Positions 9,101 through 18,006 of a stretch of DNA of 32,386 bases are shown piece after piece. The DNA comes from a bacterium. GTDB taxonomy: Bacteria; Cyanobacteriota; Vampirovibrionia; Gastranaerophilales; Gastranaerophilaceae. Below the pieces are notes generated by a model. It was not told the origin of the DNA. It worked only from the letters and a program-made list of their open reading frames with translations, and ran no database searches. Positions within the stretch are counted from its first letter, which is position 1; each line of letters opens with the position of its first letter. The stretch covers positions 1 through 32,386 of the forward strand of contig JAFUUC010000097.1 in NCBI GenBank assembly GCA_017471365.1. Reading direction: 5' to 3'. The position numbers and the translations under genes were made by a program.

Positions 9101-10199
9101 TGTTGTCACGACGTTCTTCCTTGCTAACAAGACGATCATCAAAGAACTGGATATAAGTTGGTCGTTTTGGATTATATGACTCATTATCAGTGATAGAAAT
9201 TTTTCCGTTTGAATCTTGTGAATAGTTGTATGGAGAATTTACAATTTTATGAGAAACATGTCTTGTATATTTTCCAAAAACACCAAGAGCTAAAGGATTA
9301 TCCTTTATGCCGGAAGCTCTAAACCAATGCAAATAAGGTGAATCTTCGCCCCATTTTAAAAGGCTTTTAAAATGTACACCCTGTAAACCTTCATTTACAA
9401 ATGCTCCATCCGAAACAAAATTCAAACCATGTGCAAACATCTTTCTTTGTAATGAGGAATAATTATTAATATTACCCAAAGAAATAGCTGTCTGCATACA
9501 GTTTTTATTCCAATAAGCATGAGCAGTAAAATCATCATCAGTAAATACCGGCAATGAAATAATCCTTCCATAAGAATCAAACTCTCCACTCGAAACAGCT
9601 TTTTCTAAACCGGCAAGAGTCCCTCCAAATTTATTTGTAATGGTTTTAATGCCATCTTTTCCACGTTTAGCTAATTTTTCATCCTTGACTATCAAATTTT
9701 TATCATTGTATACATAACCAACTTTTTGCGAGTCGATAATAACAAGTTTCATAGAACCACCACGTGAAAGATTCGATTTTGAAGGACTCACAATATTGAA
9801 TATTAGAGACTTATCCCCTCGAGAATTTCTCTCATCAATACTGTCTCCAACATCAATTCTTATATCTGACATTCCATTATTTTTATTAACAATAACAAAG
9901 TGGTATGCAAAAGGACTGTTATCATCAATTCCAAATTTATCTGCCAAATCAATTCTGTTTGAACCTTGAGCAAGCTTTATTCGATCCCTTCCGTCACGAC
10001 TATAAGCTTTTCCTGTTGAATAGTAATTATCATATTTATCTTGGGCAAGTTTATAAATCTCTAAATAACAATCTTCTTTTTCCGGATCAAAAGGATGAGC
10101 AAATTCAAAAGATTTAAACCCTGTATCATCTTTTACCGCTTTATAACCACTAAACGAGACACCCTTTTTTGAGCTTTCTAAATCAAAATTAACTTTCAC
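6111..10199 (-). CDS. Very large GH13 alpha-amylase-family protein
   Basis: The 1362-residue protein has the conserved sites of glycoside hydrolase family 13. Region II is DWRIDATKDI, with the nucleophile Asp near residue 800. Region III is LVAEITDENTLYDGG, with the acid/base Glu near 848. Region IV is FIGNHDKPR, with Asp near 951. LPGMPTLFDGDDAG, near residue 1130, matches the beta-8 segment. The first 110 residues look like a beta-rich CBM48-type domain. No signal peptide is present, so it probably acts on cytosolic glycogen or a similar alpha-glucan. Several hundred residues between the N-terminal domain and region II are unusual for GH13 and unassigned; LNFVFSNTDN (about residue 465) might be region I but is far from region II. 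Substrate and reaction type (hydrolase, debranching or transferase) cannot be told. The gene is monocistronic. Confidence 0.8.
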   Translation of the reverse strand: MKVNFDLESSKKGVSFSGYKAVKDDTGFKSFEFAHPFDPEKEDCYLEIYKLAQDKYDNYYSTGKAYSRDGRDRIKLAQGSNRIDLADKFGIDDNSPFAYHFVIVNKNNGMSDIRIDVGDSIDERNSRGDKSLIFNIVSPSKSNLSRGGSMKLVIIDSQKVGYVYNDKNLIVKDEKLAKRGKDGIKTITNKFGGTLAGLEKAVSSGEFDSYGRIISLPVFTDDDFTAHAYWNKNCMQTAISLGNINNYSSLQRKMFAHGLNFVSDGAFVNEGLQGVHFKSLLKWGEDSPYLHWFRASGIKDNPLALGVFGKYTRHVSHKIVNSPYNYSQDSNGKISITDNESYNPKRPTYIQFFDDRLVSKEERRDNKHLIKTYSKMSTDSVYDLHTHNDSVFPYAFEINPEVYNKNIERLNEYNSVAKRPIKMESAQGSRLLSKFPTFDVEEKFESGFETWDANPDIAKLNFVFSNTDNKDLKNLSASERRIEIAKIQRGNWQVQDYVVESGKYWTRKTDDILRLHIAQHLKNVSAENPSKVYSDIMRLSNGKVLPKTVKTEVSKAEVENILNDLYNNKRNLPDYNKQEQILSGIMNTPLDAIEFGDNVVSVFASPLISKRASVEDEIGVSRFDLYKQGNVNLPKEYKKTYDKMDDLFKTEIYSYASDVLNKVNDQLNSKLFEGNDVTEYGKYVLPMVLEQITKYAIVKSLAPNIAVNVDPKTGEIYYDYKKLKNTHLQTLGINNASSPEEEALMLISKINSGMKTLDNSNESEIVQSVIQTLKGTDANSFKLADLIIDKTQSGLDWRIDATKDIADVESLRNSLSSFDQTWKSIISFWKKFNQGVIGQNPNAYLVAEITDENTLYDGGWGYRSGKFSSKNDIIPKFLRETGMTSLANYSYYFSDIPKLFTKSFEDAGTFDSDEYKQKMLHDKLIGANGAFLKSSSLDSLMYSYTFIGNHDKPRAIHCAAMDMGMFYADLNYPEDYKHREMAYRLVNDKILGDIDPNDVNHFDYSAISPKAIAMGYALHRAFVNVLNDYKWDNKLSQEEFDQALIAISRSLADLSRGKFLEKHFDPDAFGIKPFDISIEMVLKHAKRKHGLNLPNDLDKHYSDDVFKKAIDPAISKVLGMMKYLVALPGMPTLFDGDDAGATGYDSKTKNMYLQGRQRIHDEWLDDKDSKFKKFIADHKKEFDEVMSIRTRPELNALNNGAVYMMPLQSAKEDNGKEIQCPTILRQSTDGRMAISVLNTSGLHYDYENYYSPQHLKIDAIRLNAGKDNNGNDVRMDGAYGVGLTGLKPGTVFINANDENDKYYVNEFNGEYFLKRGTGDGTIDINDSTLILYHVPSKTPLTFTGSNRIKPSYKFIAKTYSQV

Positions 10200-10318
10200 A
10201 CCTTACCCCTTTGCTCCGATTATAACAAGTATAAAGATTATTTTTTGATAGTAAAAATGCCATTATTAAGAAATTTTTACAAACAAAATTGATAAATAGA
10301 TGAAATTATTTTTTAGGA

Positions 10319-11643
<1,325 letters not shown>

Positions 11644-11652
11644 TAAAACTAT

Positions 11653-11679
11653 AAAAAGCCCTTTTAAAAAGGGCTTTTT
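11653..11679. terminator. Bidirectional terminator between ahcY and the TerC-like gene
   Basis: AAAAAGCCCTTT pairs with AAAGGGCTTTTT around a very short loop, with A and T tracts on the two sides. Confidence 0.9.
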
Positions 11680-12716
11680 TACTGCATTCTCTTATTATGT
11701 ACTATAGATGAAATTAATGCTGCTACAATAAATAGTAAACCGATCAAACCGGTTACGACTTCAGGGACTTCTTGTACTGTTGTGATAAGCATTATTATTG
11801 CTAAAGCCCCAATTGCCCAATGAGCACCGTGTTCTAAATACAAAAATTTTGATAAAGTTTTTGTTTCGACAATCAACAATGTTAATGATCGTACAAACAT
11901 TGCACCTATACCCAAACCAATTGCTATAATTATGACATCATTACTTAATGCAAATGCTCCGAGTACCCCATCAAGTGAAAAAGAGGCATCAATTAATTCC
12001 AGATAAATGAAACTTACCAATCCTGTGCAACCAACAGCACCTGCACTACATTTCGCAAGCCGCATTTGCTCATGTTTTTCCAAAAAATGAGAAACTCCGT
12101 CTATCAATAAAAACGTTATAATACCGGAAATACCCGACAATATTACAGAAACTTTTTGCTCGTCCGGAATAAAACTTTGTAAAATACAAATAGTCAACAA
12201 AGATAAAATAATTTCAATTCCGCGGACATGATCCAAATAAGAAACCGGTTCTTCAATACATTTTATCCAATGAATATTTTTTTCATGATTAAAGAAATAG
12301 TTAAAAAACAACATTATTAAAAACAATCCGCCAAATGTTACAATAGGAGCGTGGGCAGCATGTAAATAACTTGCATATTGCATTGAATCAGTAATAGCAA
12401 TACGTCCAACTGAAACCATATCCAATTTTGCAAATACAGAAACTACAAGTATAGGAAATAAAAACCTCATTCCAAAAACAGCAATGGCAATACCCCAGGT
12501 TAGAAATCTTTTTTGCCAAACCTTTGACATTGTTTCAAGTTTCATTGCATTAACAACTGCATTGTCAAAAGAAAGACTAACTTCTAATATTGCTAAAATT
12601 GCGGCAATAAAAACAGCCATTAAACCACCACCGGGCTTTACGTGTTCTCCCCAAAAATATGCAATAATTATTCCTAAAAAGGTGACAATAAATGATTCTG
12701 TAAAATATTTATACAT
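11679..12716 (-). CDS. TerC/DUF475-family integral membrane protein
   Basis: The 345-residue protein has about nine hydrophobic segments. It carries the twin acidic membrane motifs of this superfamily: SLSFDNAVVNA near residues 48-58 and DASFSLDGVLGAFALS near 245-260. TerC-like proteins are linked to metal-ion (often manganese) efflux or tellurite resistance, and some supply metal to secreted enzymes. The DUF475 subgroup has no settled role. GAGAG precedes the ATG. It lies just downstream of the small secreted-protein gene, separated by a hairpin. Confidence 0.85.
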   Translation of the reverse strand: MYKYFTESFIVTFLGIIIAYFWGEHVKPGGGLMAVFIAAILAILEVSLSFDNAVVNAMKLETMSKVWQKRFLTWGIAIAVFGMRFLFPILVVSVFAKLDMVSVGRIAITDSMQYASYLHAAHAPIVTFGGLFLIMLFFNYFFNHEKNIHWIKCIEEPVSYLDHVRGIEIILSLLTICILQSFIPDEQKVSVILSGISGIITFLLIDGVSHFLEKHEQMRLAKCSAGAVGCTGLVSFIYLELIDASFSLDGVLGAFALSNDVIIIAIGLGIGAMFVRSLTLLIVETKTLSKFLYLEHGAHWAIGALAIIMLITTVQEVPEVVTGLIGLLFIVAALISSIVHNKRMQ

Positions 12717-12739
12717 AATTCTCTCTCTTTAACATAGAA

Positions 12740-12771
12740 AAGAGGACTTCTTTTATATAAGAAGTCCTCTT
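12740..12771 (-). terminator. Hairpin terminator of the small secreted-protein gene
   Basis: AAGAGGACTTCTT and AAGAAGTCCTCTT form a 13-bp perfect stem with a 6-nt loop. On the minus strand a short T run follows, so termination may be partial and the TerC-like gene could be read through. Confidence 0.65.
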
Positions 12772-12782
12772 ATTTCAAACTA

Positions 12783-13196
12783 TTATTCACTTATACCTGT
12801 TCCTGGAACATAATACTGATAAGTATCAGGTCCATTTTCCGGAAATACCAAAAGGAAGGTTTGACCTTTTTTTATTACGCCTTGACGACCTTGATAATAA
12901 GCATGGTATTCCTTATTTATTGGTAAACTTTCTTCTTGAAAATTAATAAAGCTTACCGGAACAAATACAAAACCGCCATTAACACTAGCAACTTTACCTG
13001 TTACTTGGAAACCTTGAAACAACATCAAATCGTAATCAAGTCTTGTGTTTGCATTCATTTGTACATGCATAACAGCCGGAGGATTTGAAGTGCTAAAGTC
13101 TTCTAATGCTGATACCTTAATAGTTTTTGCACTAACACTTTGTGCTAATCCCAGAGAAAGAATTAAACCAAAAACTATGCTTAAAATTTTTTTCAT
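12783..13196 (-). CDS. Small exported protein of unknown function (137 aa)
   Basis: The ATG at 13196 (MKKILSIVFGL) is preferred over one 11 codons earlier, because AAGGAG lies just before it and it opens a standard Sec signal peptide (MKKILSI, a hydrophobic core, then SVSAKT, with a cut after about residue 23). The mature part of about 114 residues looks beta-rich and has no cysteine. It includes LMLFQGFQVTGKV and GFVFVPVSFINF. I recognise no family. Its destination is the periplasm or cell surface. It precedes the TerC-like gene on the same strand. Confidence 0.75.
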   Translation of the reverse strand: MKKILSIVFGLILSLGLAQSVSAKTIKVSALEDFSTSNPPAVMHVQMNANTRLDYDLMLFQGFQVTGKVASVNGGFVFVPVSFINFQEESLPINKEYHAYYQGRQGVIKKGQTFLLVFPENGPDTYQYYVPGTGISE

Positions 13197-13323
13197 ATTA
13201 TAAGACTCCTTTTCTATTACATTTTCCATATAAATAACAAAACTTAAATATAGATTTTTTTGCTTCGCTATTCACTTATTTCTAAAGTTATATTAACAGA
13301 TTTTTTTGAAAATATCAAATATA

Positions 13324-16164
13324 TCAGGATTTTTTAAGATATTTTGCCAGATATTTTCCTGTATAACTTTCTTTACATTTCATAACTTCTTCAACGGTAC
13401 CTTCTGCAACGACTCTACCACCTTCGACACCGCCTTCGGGTCCGAGGTCTATAATATGATCTGCAATTTTAATAAGATCTAAATTATGTTCAATCATTAA
13501 AATAGTATTTCCTTGATCGGCAAGAGCTTGAAGAATTTTAACAAGTTTATCCAAATCAGCCCAGTGTAAACCAACCGAAGGTTCGTCCAAAAGGTAAAGT
13601 GTTTTGCCGGTAGAGCGTTTATTAAGTTCTGACGCCAGCTTTATCCTTTGAGCTTCACCGCCTGAAAGTGTAGTCGCACTTTGACCAAGTTTCATATAAT
13701 CCAAACCTACATCATTCAATGTTTTTAGTTTATTTTTTACCGACGGAATACTATCAAAAAATTCGAGAGCTTCTTTTATACTCATATTAAGAACATCAGA
13801 TATATTTTTACCTTTATATTTAACTTCTAATGTTTCTCTGTTGTATCGTTTACCGTGACAAACATCGCATTTTACATATACGTCTGATAAAAAATTCATT
13901 TCAATTTTTACCAGCCCGTCACCCTTACATGCTTCACAACGCCCACCTTTAACATTAAAACTAAATCTTCCCGGTTTATAACCTCTGACTTTTGCTTCAT
14001 TCGTTTTTGCATAAAGATCTCTTATTCCTGAGAATACATCTGTATACGTTGCAGGGTTTGAACGTGGAGTTCTGCCGATTGGGGATTGATCAATATCAAT
14101 AATTTTGTCTATATGTTCAAACCCTAAAATATCATCTATTCCTTGCGGCTTTGGTTTATTTTTGCGTAACTTATGAACCGCAAACTCATACAACAAATCC
14201 TGCATCAAAGTTGATTTTCCGCTACCTGAAACACCGGTGAGAACAACTATTTTTCCTAAAGGTATATTAACATCGATATTTTTGAGGTTATTCAAGTGGG
14301 CATTTTTTATTTCCAAGAAATGACCATTTCCGCTTCTAACCGTTTTAGGAACCGGAATTGATTTTTCGCCGCTTAAATACTTTCCGGTAATAGAATTTTT
14401 CGCTGCAATAATATCATCTACACTACCCTGAGCGATAATTTTACCACCGGAAGCACCGGCTTTTGGTCCAATATCAACAATATAATCGGCACTTCTAATT
14501 GTATCTTCATCATGTTCAACAACAATAAGAGTATTACCCAGATTTCTAAGTTTGAACAATGTCTTAATTAACATGTCATTATCTCTTTGATGCAAACCTA
14601 TAGAAGGTTCATCTAAAACATAAAGAACGCCGCTTAAACCGCTCCCTATCTGAGATGCAAGACGAATACGCTGAGATTCTCCGCCGGACAGAGTTCCCGC
14701 CATACGAGCAAGATTAAGATAATGTAAACCAACATCTATTAAAAATTTCAACCTTGCCCTGATTTCATCCAGGATTTGCTTTGCAATTTTCAACTGATAC
14801 TCAGATAATTCTAAATATAAATCAGTCACAAAATTGAATGCTTCGTCGATAGACATTTGAGTAAACTCATAAATATTTTTTTCTTTAATAGTTACTGCAA
14901 GAGGAAAAGGCTTTAATCTTGCACCATTACATTTTGGACAAGGTTTTGCGACCATAAATTTTTCTATTTCTTCCCGCCAGTAATCACCTGAAGCATCGTT
15001 ATAGCGTTTTTCAAGATATGGAATAACTCCCACAAAAGGCATCATTCGGGTCTGATAACGACTTGTTCCAAAATCTTTTACTCGAATTTTAATAGGTTCT
15101 TCAGTACCGTAAAGAATCGCATCTTGATCTTCTTTTGTTAAATCTTTGAATGGTTTATCCATATCTATATTACGAGCTGCACAAACACACGATAGCAAAT
15201 CGTTATAATATGTAGTTGCACTTCGCGTTGCCCAGGCATAAATAGCTCCTTCTTTAATTGATAACGATTTATCAGGAACAACAAGATCCGGATCTACAAT
15301 AAAATCAGCACCTAAACCGGAACATCTTTCACACGCACCATAAGGAGCGTTGAAAGAAAAAATTCTTGGAGTTAATTCTTCATAACTTAAATTACAATTA
15401 GGACAAGCAAGTTTTTCACTGAAAATTATTTCTTTTGAAGATTTATCAACAATATCCACAATCATAATTCCGTCAGATTTTTTTAAAGCAAGCTGAACGC
15501 TATCAGCGATTCTTGAACGGGCAGCTTCTTTAACAACAATCCTGTCTACAATAACACTTATATCGTGACGTTTCGTTTTTTCAAGAGTTATTTCGTCTTC
15601 ATCCAGACTATAAACCTCTCCGTCGACCTTTACACGCACAAAACCTTCTTGATGTAATTCTTTGAATAATGCTGAATATTCACCCTTTTTACCCCTAACT
15701 ACAGGTGCTAAAATTTGAATTTTTGTACCTTCCTCAATTTGTATAATTTTCTCGGTAATTTCATCTAAAGTTTGAGGCTTAATTTCTCGACCACATTCAG
15801 GACAATGCGGAACACCTACCCTAGCATACAAGAGTCTTAAATAATCATAAATTTCAGTTATGGTTCCGACTGTTGATCGTGGATTGTTGCTTTTTGATTT
15901 TTGATCAATAGATATAGCTGGAGAAAGCCCGTCTATGTATTCAACATCCGGTTTATCAAGCTGCCCCAAAAATTGCCTTGCATAAGTTGACAAACTTTCT
16001 ACATAACGTCTTTGACCTTCTGCAAATATTGTATCAAAAGCAAGCGAACTTTTACCTGAACCGGATACACCGGTAAAAACGACCAATTCGTTTTTAGGTA
16101 TTTCTAATGACACATTTTTTAAATTATGTTCTTTTGCTCCGGTTATTCTAATTTTATCTGCCAT
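13324..16164 (-). CDS. uvrA: Excinuclease ABC subunit A
   Basis: UvrA is the ATP-dependent damage sensor of nucleotide excision repair; it loads UvrB on lesions. The 946-residue length is typical. It has two ABC ATPase modules with Walker A motifs GVSGSGKSSLAFD (about residue 31) and GVSGSGKSTLMQD (about 640), two signature motifs (TLSGGESQRIRLAS and TLSGGEAQRIKLAS), and zinc-finger cysteines at CPEC, CPNC/CERC and CEAC/CDVC. uvrB is not adjacent. No Shine-Dalgarno is visible before the ATG. A TATAAT on the minus strand (16177-16182) lies only 12 nt upstream, so the mRNA may be nearly leaderless. No clear LexA box was found. Confidence 0.99.
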   Translation of the reverse strand: MADKIRITGAKEHNLKNVSLEIPKNELVVFTGVSGSGKSSLAFDTIFAEGQRRYVESLSTYARQFLGQLDKPDVEYIDGLSPAISIDQKSKSNNPRSTVGTITEIYDYLRLLYARVGVPHCPECGREIKPQTLDEITEKIIQIEEGTKIQILAPVVRGKKGEYSALFKELHQEGFVRVKVDGEVYSLDEDEITLEKTKRHDISVIVDRIVVKEAARSRIADSVQLALKKSDGIMIVDIVDKSSKEIIFSEKLACPNCNLSYEELTPRIFSFNAPYGACERCSGLGADFIVDPDLVVPDKSLSIKEGAIYAWATRSATTYYNDLLSCVCAARNIDMDKPFKDLTKEDQDAILYGTEEPIKIRVKDFGTSRYQTRMMPFVGVIPYLEKRYNDASGDYWREEIEKFMVAKPCPKCNGARLKPFPLAVTIKEKNIYEFTQMSIDEAFNFVTDLYLELSEYQLKIAKQILDEIRARLKFLIDVGLHYLNLARMAGTLSGGESQRIRLASQIGSGLSGVLYVLDEPSIGLHQRDNDMLIKTLFKLRNLGNTLIVVEHDEDTIRSADYIVDIGPKAGASGGKIIAQGSVDDIIAAKNSITGKYLSGEKSIPVPKTVRSGNGHFLEIKNAHLNNLKNIDVNIPLGKIVVLTGVSGSGKSTLMQDLLYEFAVHKLRKNKPKPQGIDDILGFEHIDKIIDIDQSPIGRTPRSNPATYTDVFSGIRDLYAKTNEAKVRGYKPGRFSFNVKGGRCEACKGDGLVKIEMNFLSDVYVKCDVCHGKRYNRETLEVKYKGKNISDVLNMSIKEALEFFDSIPSVKNKLKTLNDVGLDYMKLGQSATTLSGGEAQRIKLASELNKRSTGKTLYLLDEPSVGLHWADLDKLVKILQALADQGNTILMIEHNLDLIKIADHIIDLGPEGGVEGGRVVAEGTVEEVMKCKESYTGKYLAKYLKKS

Positions 16165-16230
16165 AATAATATAATTATTATACGAGCATTTAAATTTTTC
16201 AAATTAACATAACTAAACTCATTCTACAAC

Positions 16231-16337
16231 GCGAACCGCCGCAGCGGAGCGAGGACAAGTGAGCCTGTATGCGGGGCTGTTTCAGGATCTTTAATAATTG
16301 TCCCTCCCTAGTTAGGGAGGGAGTAAGGGTGGGTGGT
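16231..16337. repeat. Dispersed repeats: GCGAACCGCCGCAGCGGAGC element and GGGAGG palindrome
   Basis: 16231-16290 matches 30726-30785 almost base for base. 16302-16321 is an inverted repeat (CCCTCCCTA/TAGGGAGGG) followed by agtaagggtgggtgg. It is an inverted copy of the 44-bp unit tandemly repeated at 31408-31704. The intergenic stretch 16165-16404 otherwise shows nothing coding. Confidence 0.8.
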
Positions 16338-16404
16338 TTAATATTGCAAATAAGTCAAATAAAAAGTATGGTGGGGTACCGCCCCCACCACCAAGCATAA
16401 ACAC

Positions 16405-16433
16405 TTTACAATAATTTAAAAAAATGGTATAAT
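16405..16433 (+). promoter_or_regulatory. Extended -10 sigma-70 promoter of the 16498 gene
   Basis: TTTACA (16405-16410), a 17-bp spacer ending TGG, and TATAAT (16428-16433). The TG two bases before the hexamer makes it an extended -10. Confidence 0.75.
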
Positions 16434-16497
16434 GGCTATGTCATTTGAGTCAATTTATATGTCATAAGATATTGTCCTTGAGGAAAGGATAATAATT

Positions 16498-17166
16498 ATG
16501 GGCAAAAAATCAAAAAAATACCCCGAATATTCAAACGGTAGTGTTGTTGTAAATGGAAGAACGGTCGCTACTGTTACGAAAGACAAAGACAATAATGTTA
16601 TAAGTTCCAATTATAACATGTCGGACGCTGAAAAAAACATTTATAATTCTATTCAGAGCGGTTTATCAAATTCTCTTGGCAATCTGTTTAATATATCAGA
16701 TGCCCAGCGTAAAGAATGGAATAATCAGATTAATTCTTTGAGAAATCAAGGTATTAATGAGATTAACAGTATTTATGAACCAATGGAAACAAATTTAAAA
16801 AATGATGTTGCAAGACGATTTGGTAACCTTGATAACTCAGTATTCTTGGACAATTTAAATTCCATAACCGATAAAAGAGCAAAAGCAGTCGCTGATCTGA
16901 GTGATGATTTACTTTCAGCACAAAATGATATGTATAACCAAGAACTTCAAAATAGAATTAATACCATAACCCTTTTAAGTAATCTAAATTCTATTATGAA
17001 TAATAACATCCTAAGTTATACTTCACTTGCAAATACAAACGCCGGCTCAGGCAACAACTATAACGCAAATTCATACAGTGCAACTTCAGGAAATAAAACA
17101 TCATTTTTAAGCGACCTTAGTCCTTATTTTAGTACCGCAGCAAGCACTGCCATGCATTTTATATAA
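16498..17166 (+). CDS. Hypothetical helical, Asn-rich protein (222 aa)
   Basis: I recognise no named family. The basic N-terminus (MGKKSKKYPEY) is followed by a short beta-like part (GSVVVNGRTVATVTKD). A long helical, possibly coiled-coil region spans about residues 42-175 and includes RRFGNLDNSVFLDNLNSI. The tail is Asn/Ser-rich and low in complexity. No signal peptide or membrane segment is seen. The style resembles small phage structural or scaffold proteins, but no phage genes surround it. It has a strong promoter, AGGA before the ATG and its own terminator, so it is probably well expressed as a single gene. Confidence 0.7.
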   Translation: MGKKSKKYPEYSNGSVVVNGRTVATVTKDKDNNVISSNYNMSDAEKNIYNSIQSGLSNSLGNLFNISDAQRKEWNNQINSLRNQGINEINSIYEPMETNLKNDVARRFGNLDNSVFLDNLNSITDKRAKAVADLSDDLLSAQNDMYNQELQNRINTITLLSNLNSIMNNNILSYTSLANTNAGSGNNYNANSYSATSGNKTSFLSDLSPYFSTAASTAMHFI

Positions 17167-17176
17167 CAAATATTTG

Positions 17177-17205
17177 AATCGACTCTCCATTAAGGAGAGT
17201 CGATT
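17177..17205 (+). terminator. Terminator of the 16498 gene
   Basis: AATCGACTCTCC pairs perfectly with GGAGAGTCGATT around a 5-nt loop, followed by a short T run. Confidence 0.8.
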
Positions 17206-17270
17206 TTCCCTATAAAAACACTCATTCAAACATAATTATTAAGAAATGTAACGGACAATTTCTCAAAAAA

Positions 17271-17304
17271 GGCAATTATTTAATTTCTATATACTTTATA
17301 TATA
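17271..17304 (+). promoter_or_regulatory. Bipartite promoter motif, copy 3 (before the 17332 gene)
   Basis: GGCAATT (17271-17277) lies 21 nt before TACTTTATATATA (17292-17304). This matches the two minus-strand copies at 4181 and 4857 in sequence and spacing. The start codon is 28 nt downstream. Confidence 0.6.
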
Positions 17305-17331
17305 CAAGAGTACTTAAGAGAGGATTTGATT

Positions 17332-17664
17332 ATGACTTACTTGGGCAAAATAATGGCTGGAAGAACACAGTATTCGGGTACGAGCCGTCTTAGAATGGGT
17401 GCCGGAGCTTCCAGGATGAATAGCATGGCCGAGATGTATAAGACAAAGATGATGCTTGATTATAATTTGCAAATGACACAGATGCAAATGGATTATTGGG
17501 CTCAGCAACCTGGTTATACAGTAGAAACAAAGCAAAATCAAACTCATGACGGTTTTTGGGGCGGGTGTTTAGACTTTTTCAATTCATTCGTAGGCGGTAT
17601 AACAGGTCAGCAAATTGGCGGATATACTCAAGAAACGACATTTATAAATGGCGGTTCCGCATAA
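17332..17664 (+). CDS. Hypothetical Met/Gln-rich protein (110 aa)
   Basis: The ATG at 17332 is chosen because AGAGAGGA lies 7 nt upstream; a TTG two codons earlier is less likely. The protein starts MTYLGKIMAGRTQYSG and has a Met/Gln-rich central helix (QMTQMQMDYW). It ends with a Gly-rich, moderately hydrophobic stretch (FFNSFVGGITGQQIGGY). There is no signal peptide and I recognise no family. It stands alone between its own bipartite promoter and terminator. Because it shares that promoter type with the 4-kb small-gene cluster, it may belong to the same regulon. Confidence 0.7.
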   Translation: MTYLGKIMAGRTQYSGTSRLRMGAGASRMNSMAEMYKTKMMLDYNLQMTQMQMDYWAQQPGYTVETKQNQTHDGFWGGCLDFFNSFVGGITGQQIGGYTQETTFINGGSA

Positions 17665-17671
17665 AGCATAT

Positions 17672-17704
17672 AAAAAAAAGAAAGGTTCAAACCTTTCTTT
17701 TTTT
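17672..17704 (+). terminator. Terminator of the 17332 gene
   Basis: AAAGAAAGGTT and AACCTTTCTTT form a long A/T-flanked stem with a 2-nt loop and a T7 tail. Confidence 0.9.
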
Positions 17705-17800
17705 ATTATCATTTAAATATTTATTTTTACACCTTACAAATGAACTATTAAATTTTGCAAAATATAAATCCGATATATTTCGTAAAAGAAAGGATGTTAT

Positions 17801-17965
17801 ATGGCAAAAGTTATTGAAGGGAAAAGAAGGTTATTACTATTATCTACGGATGATATTTTGAATGTTGTAAGACAGTATCAAAATCTTACATATAAAAGTT
17901 GCTGTTACGAACACACAAGAGAGATTTTGGACAAAAATAAAATATTTTTACCGGAAGATGTGTAA
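17801..17965 (+). CDS. Small hypothetical protein upstream of obgE (54 aa)
   Basis: ATG at 17801 has GAAAGGA upstream and the frame stays open for 54 codons (MAKVIEGKRRLLLLSTDD ... IFLPEDV). It is a small soluble protein with two adjacent cysteines (SCCYEH) and no known motif. It lies 41 nt before obgE and may be the first gene of the obgE transcript. The ribosome site and close spacing are the main evidence that it is real. Confidence 0.55.
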   Translation: MAKVIEGKRRLLLLSTDDILNVVRQYQNLTYKSCCYEHTREILDKNKIFLPEDV

Positions 17966-18006
17966 ATTTTGTTTATGGTAAAATCGTGTTATAAAGAGAT
18001 TTTACT

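Noticed and set aside
17556-17861. Plus-strand ORF of 101 codons overlapping the 17332 gene
   Set aside because: It crosses the terminator of the upstream gene, overlaps the ribosome-bound 54-residue ORF in another frame and has no ribosome site of its own.
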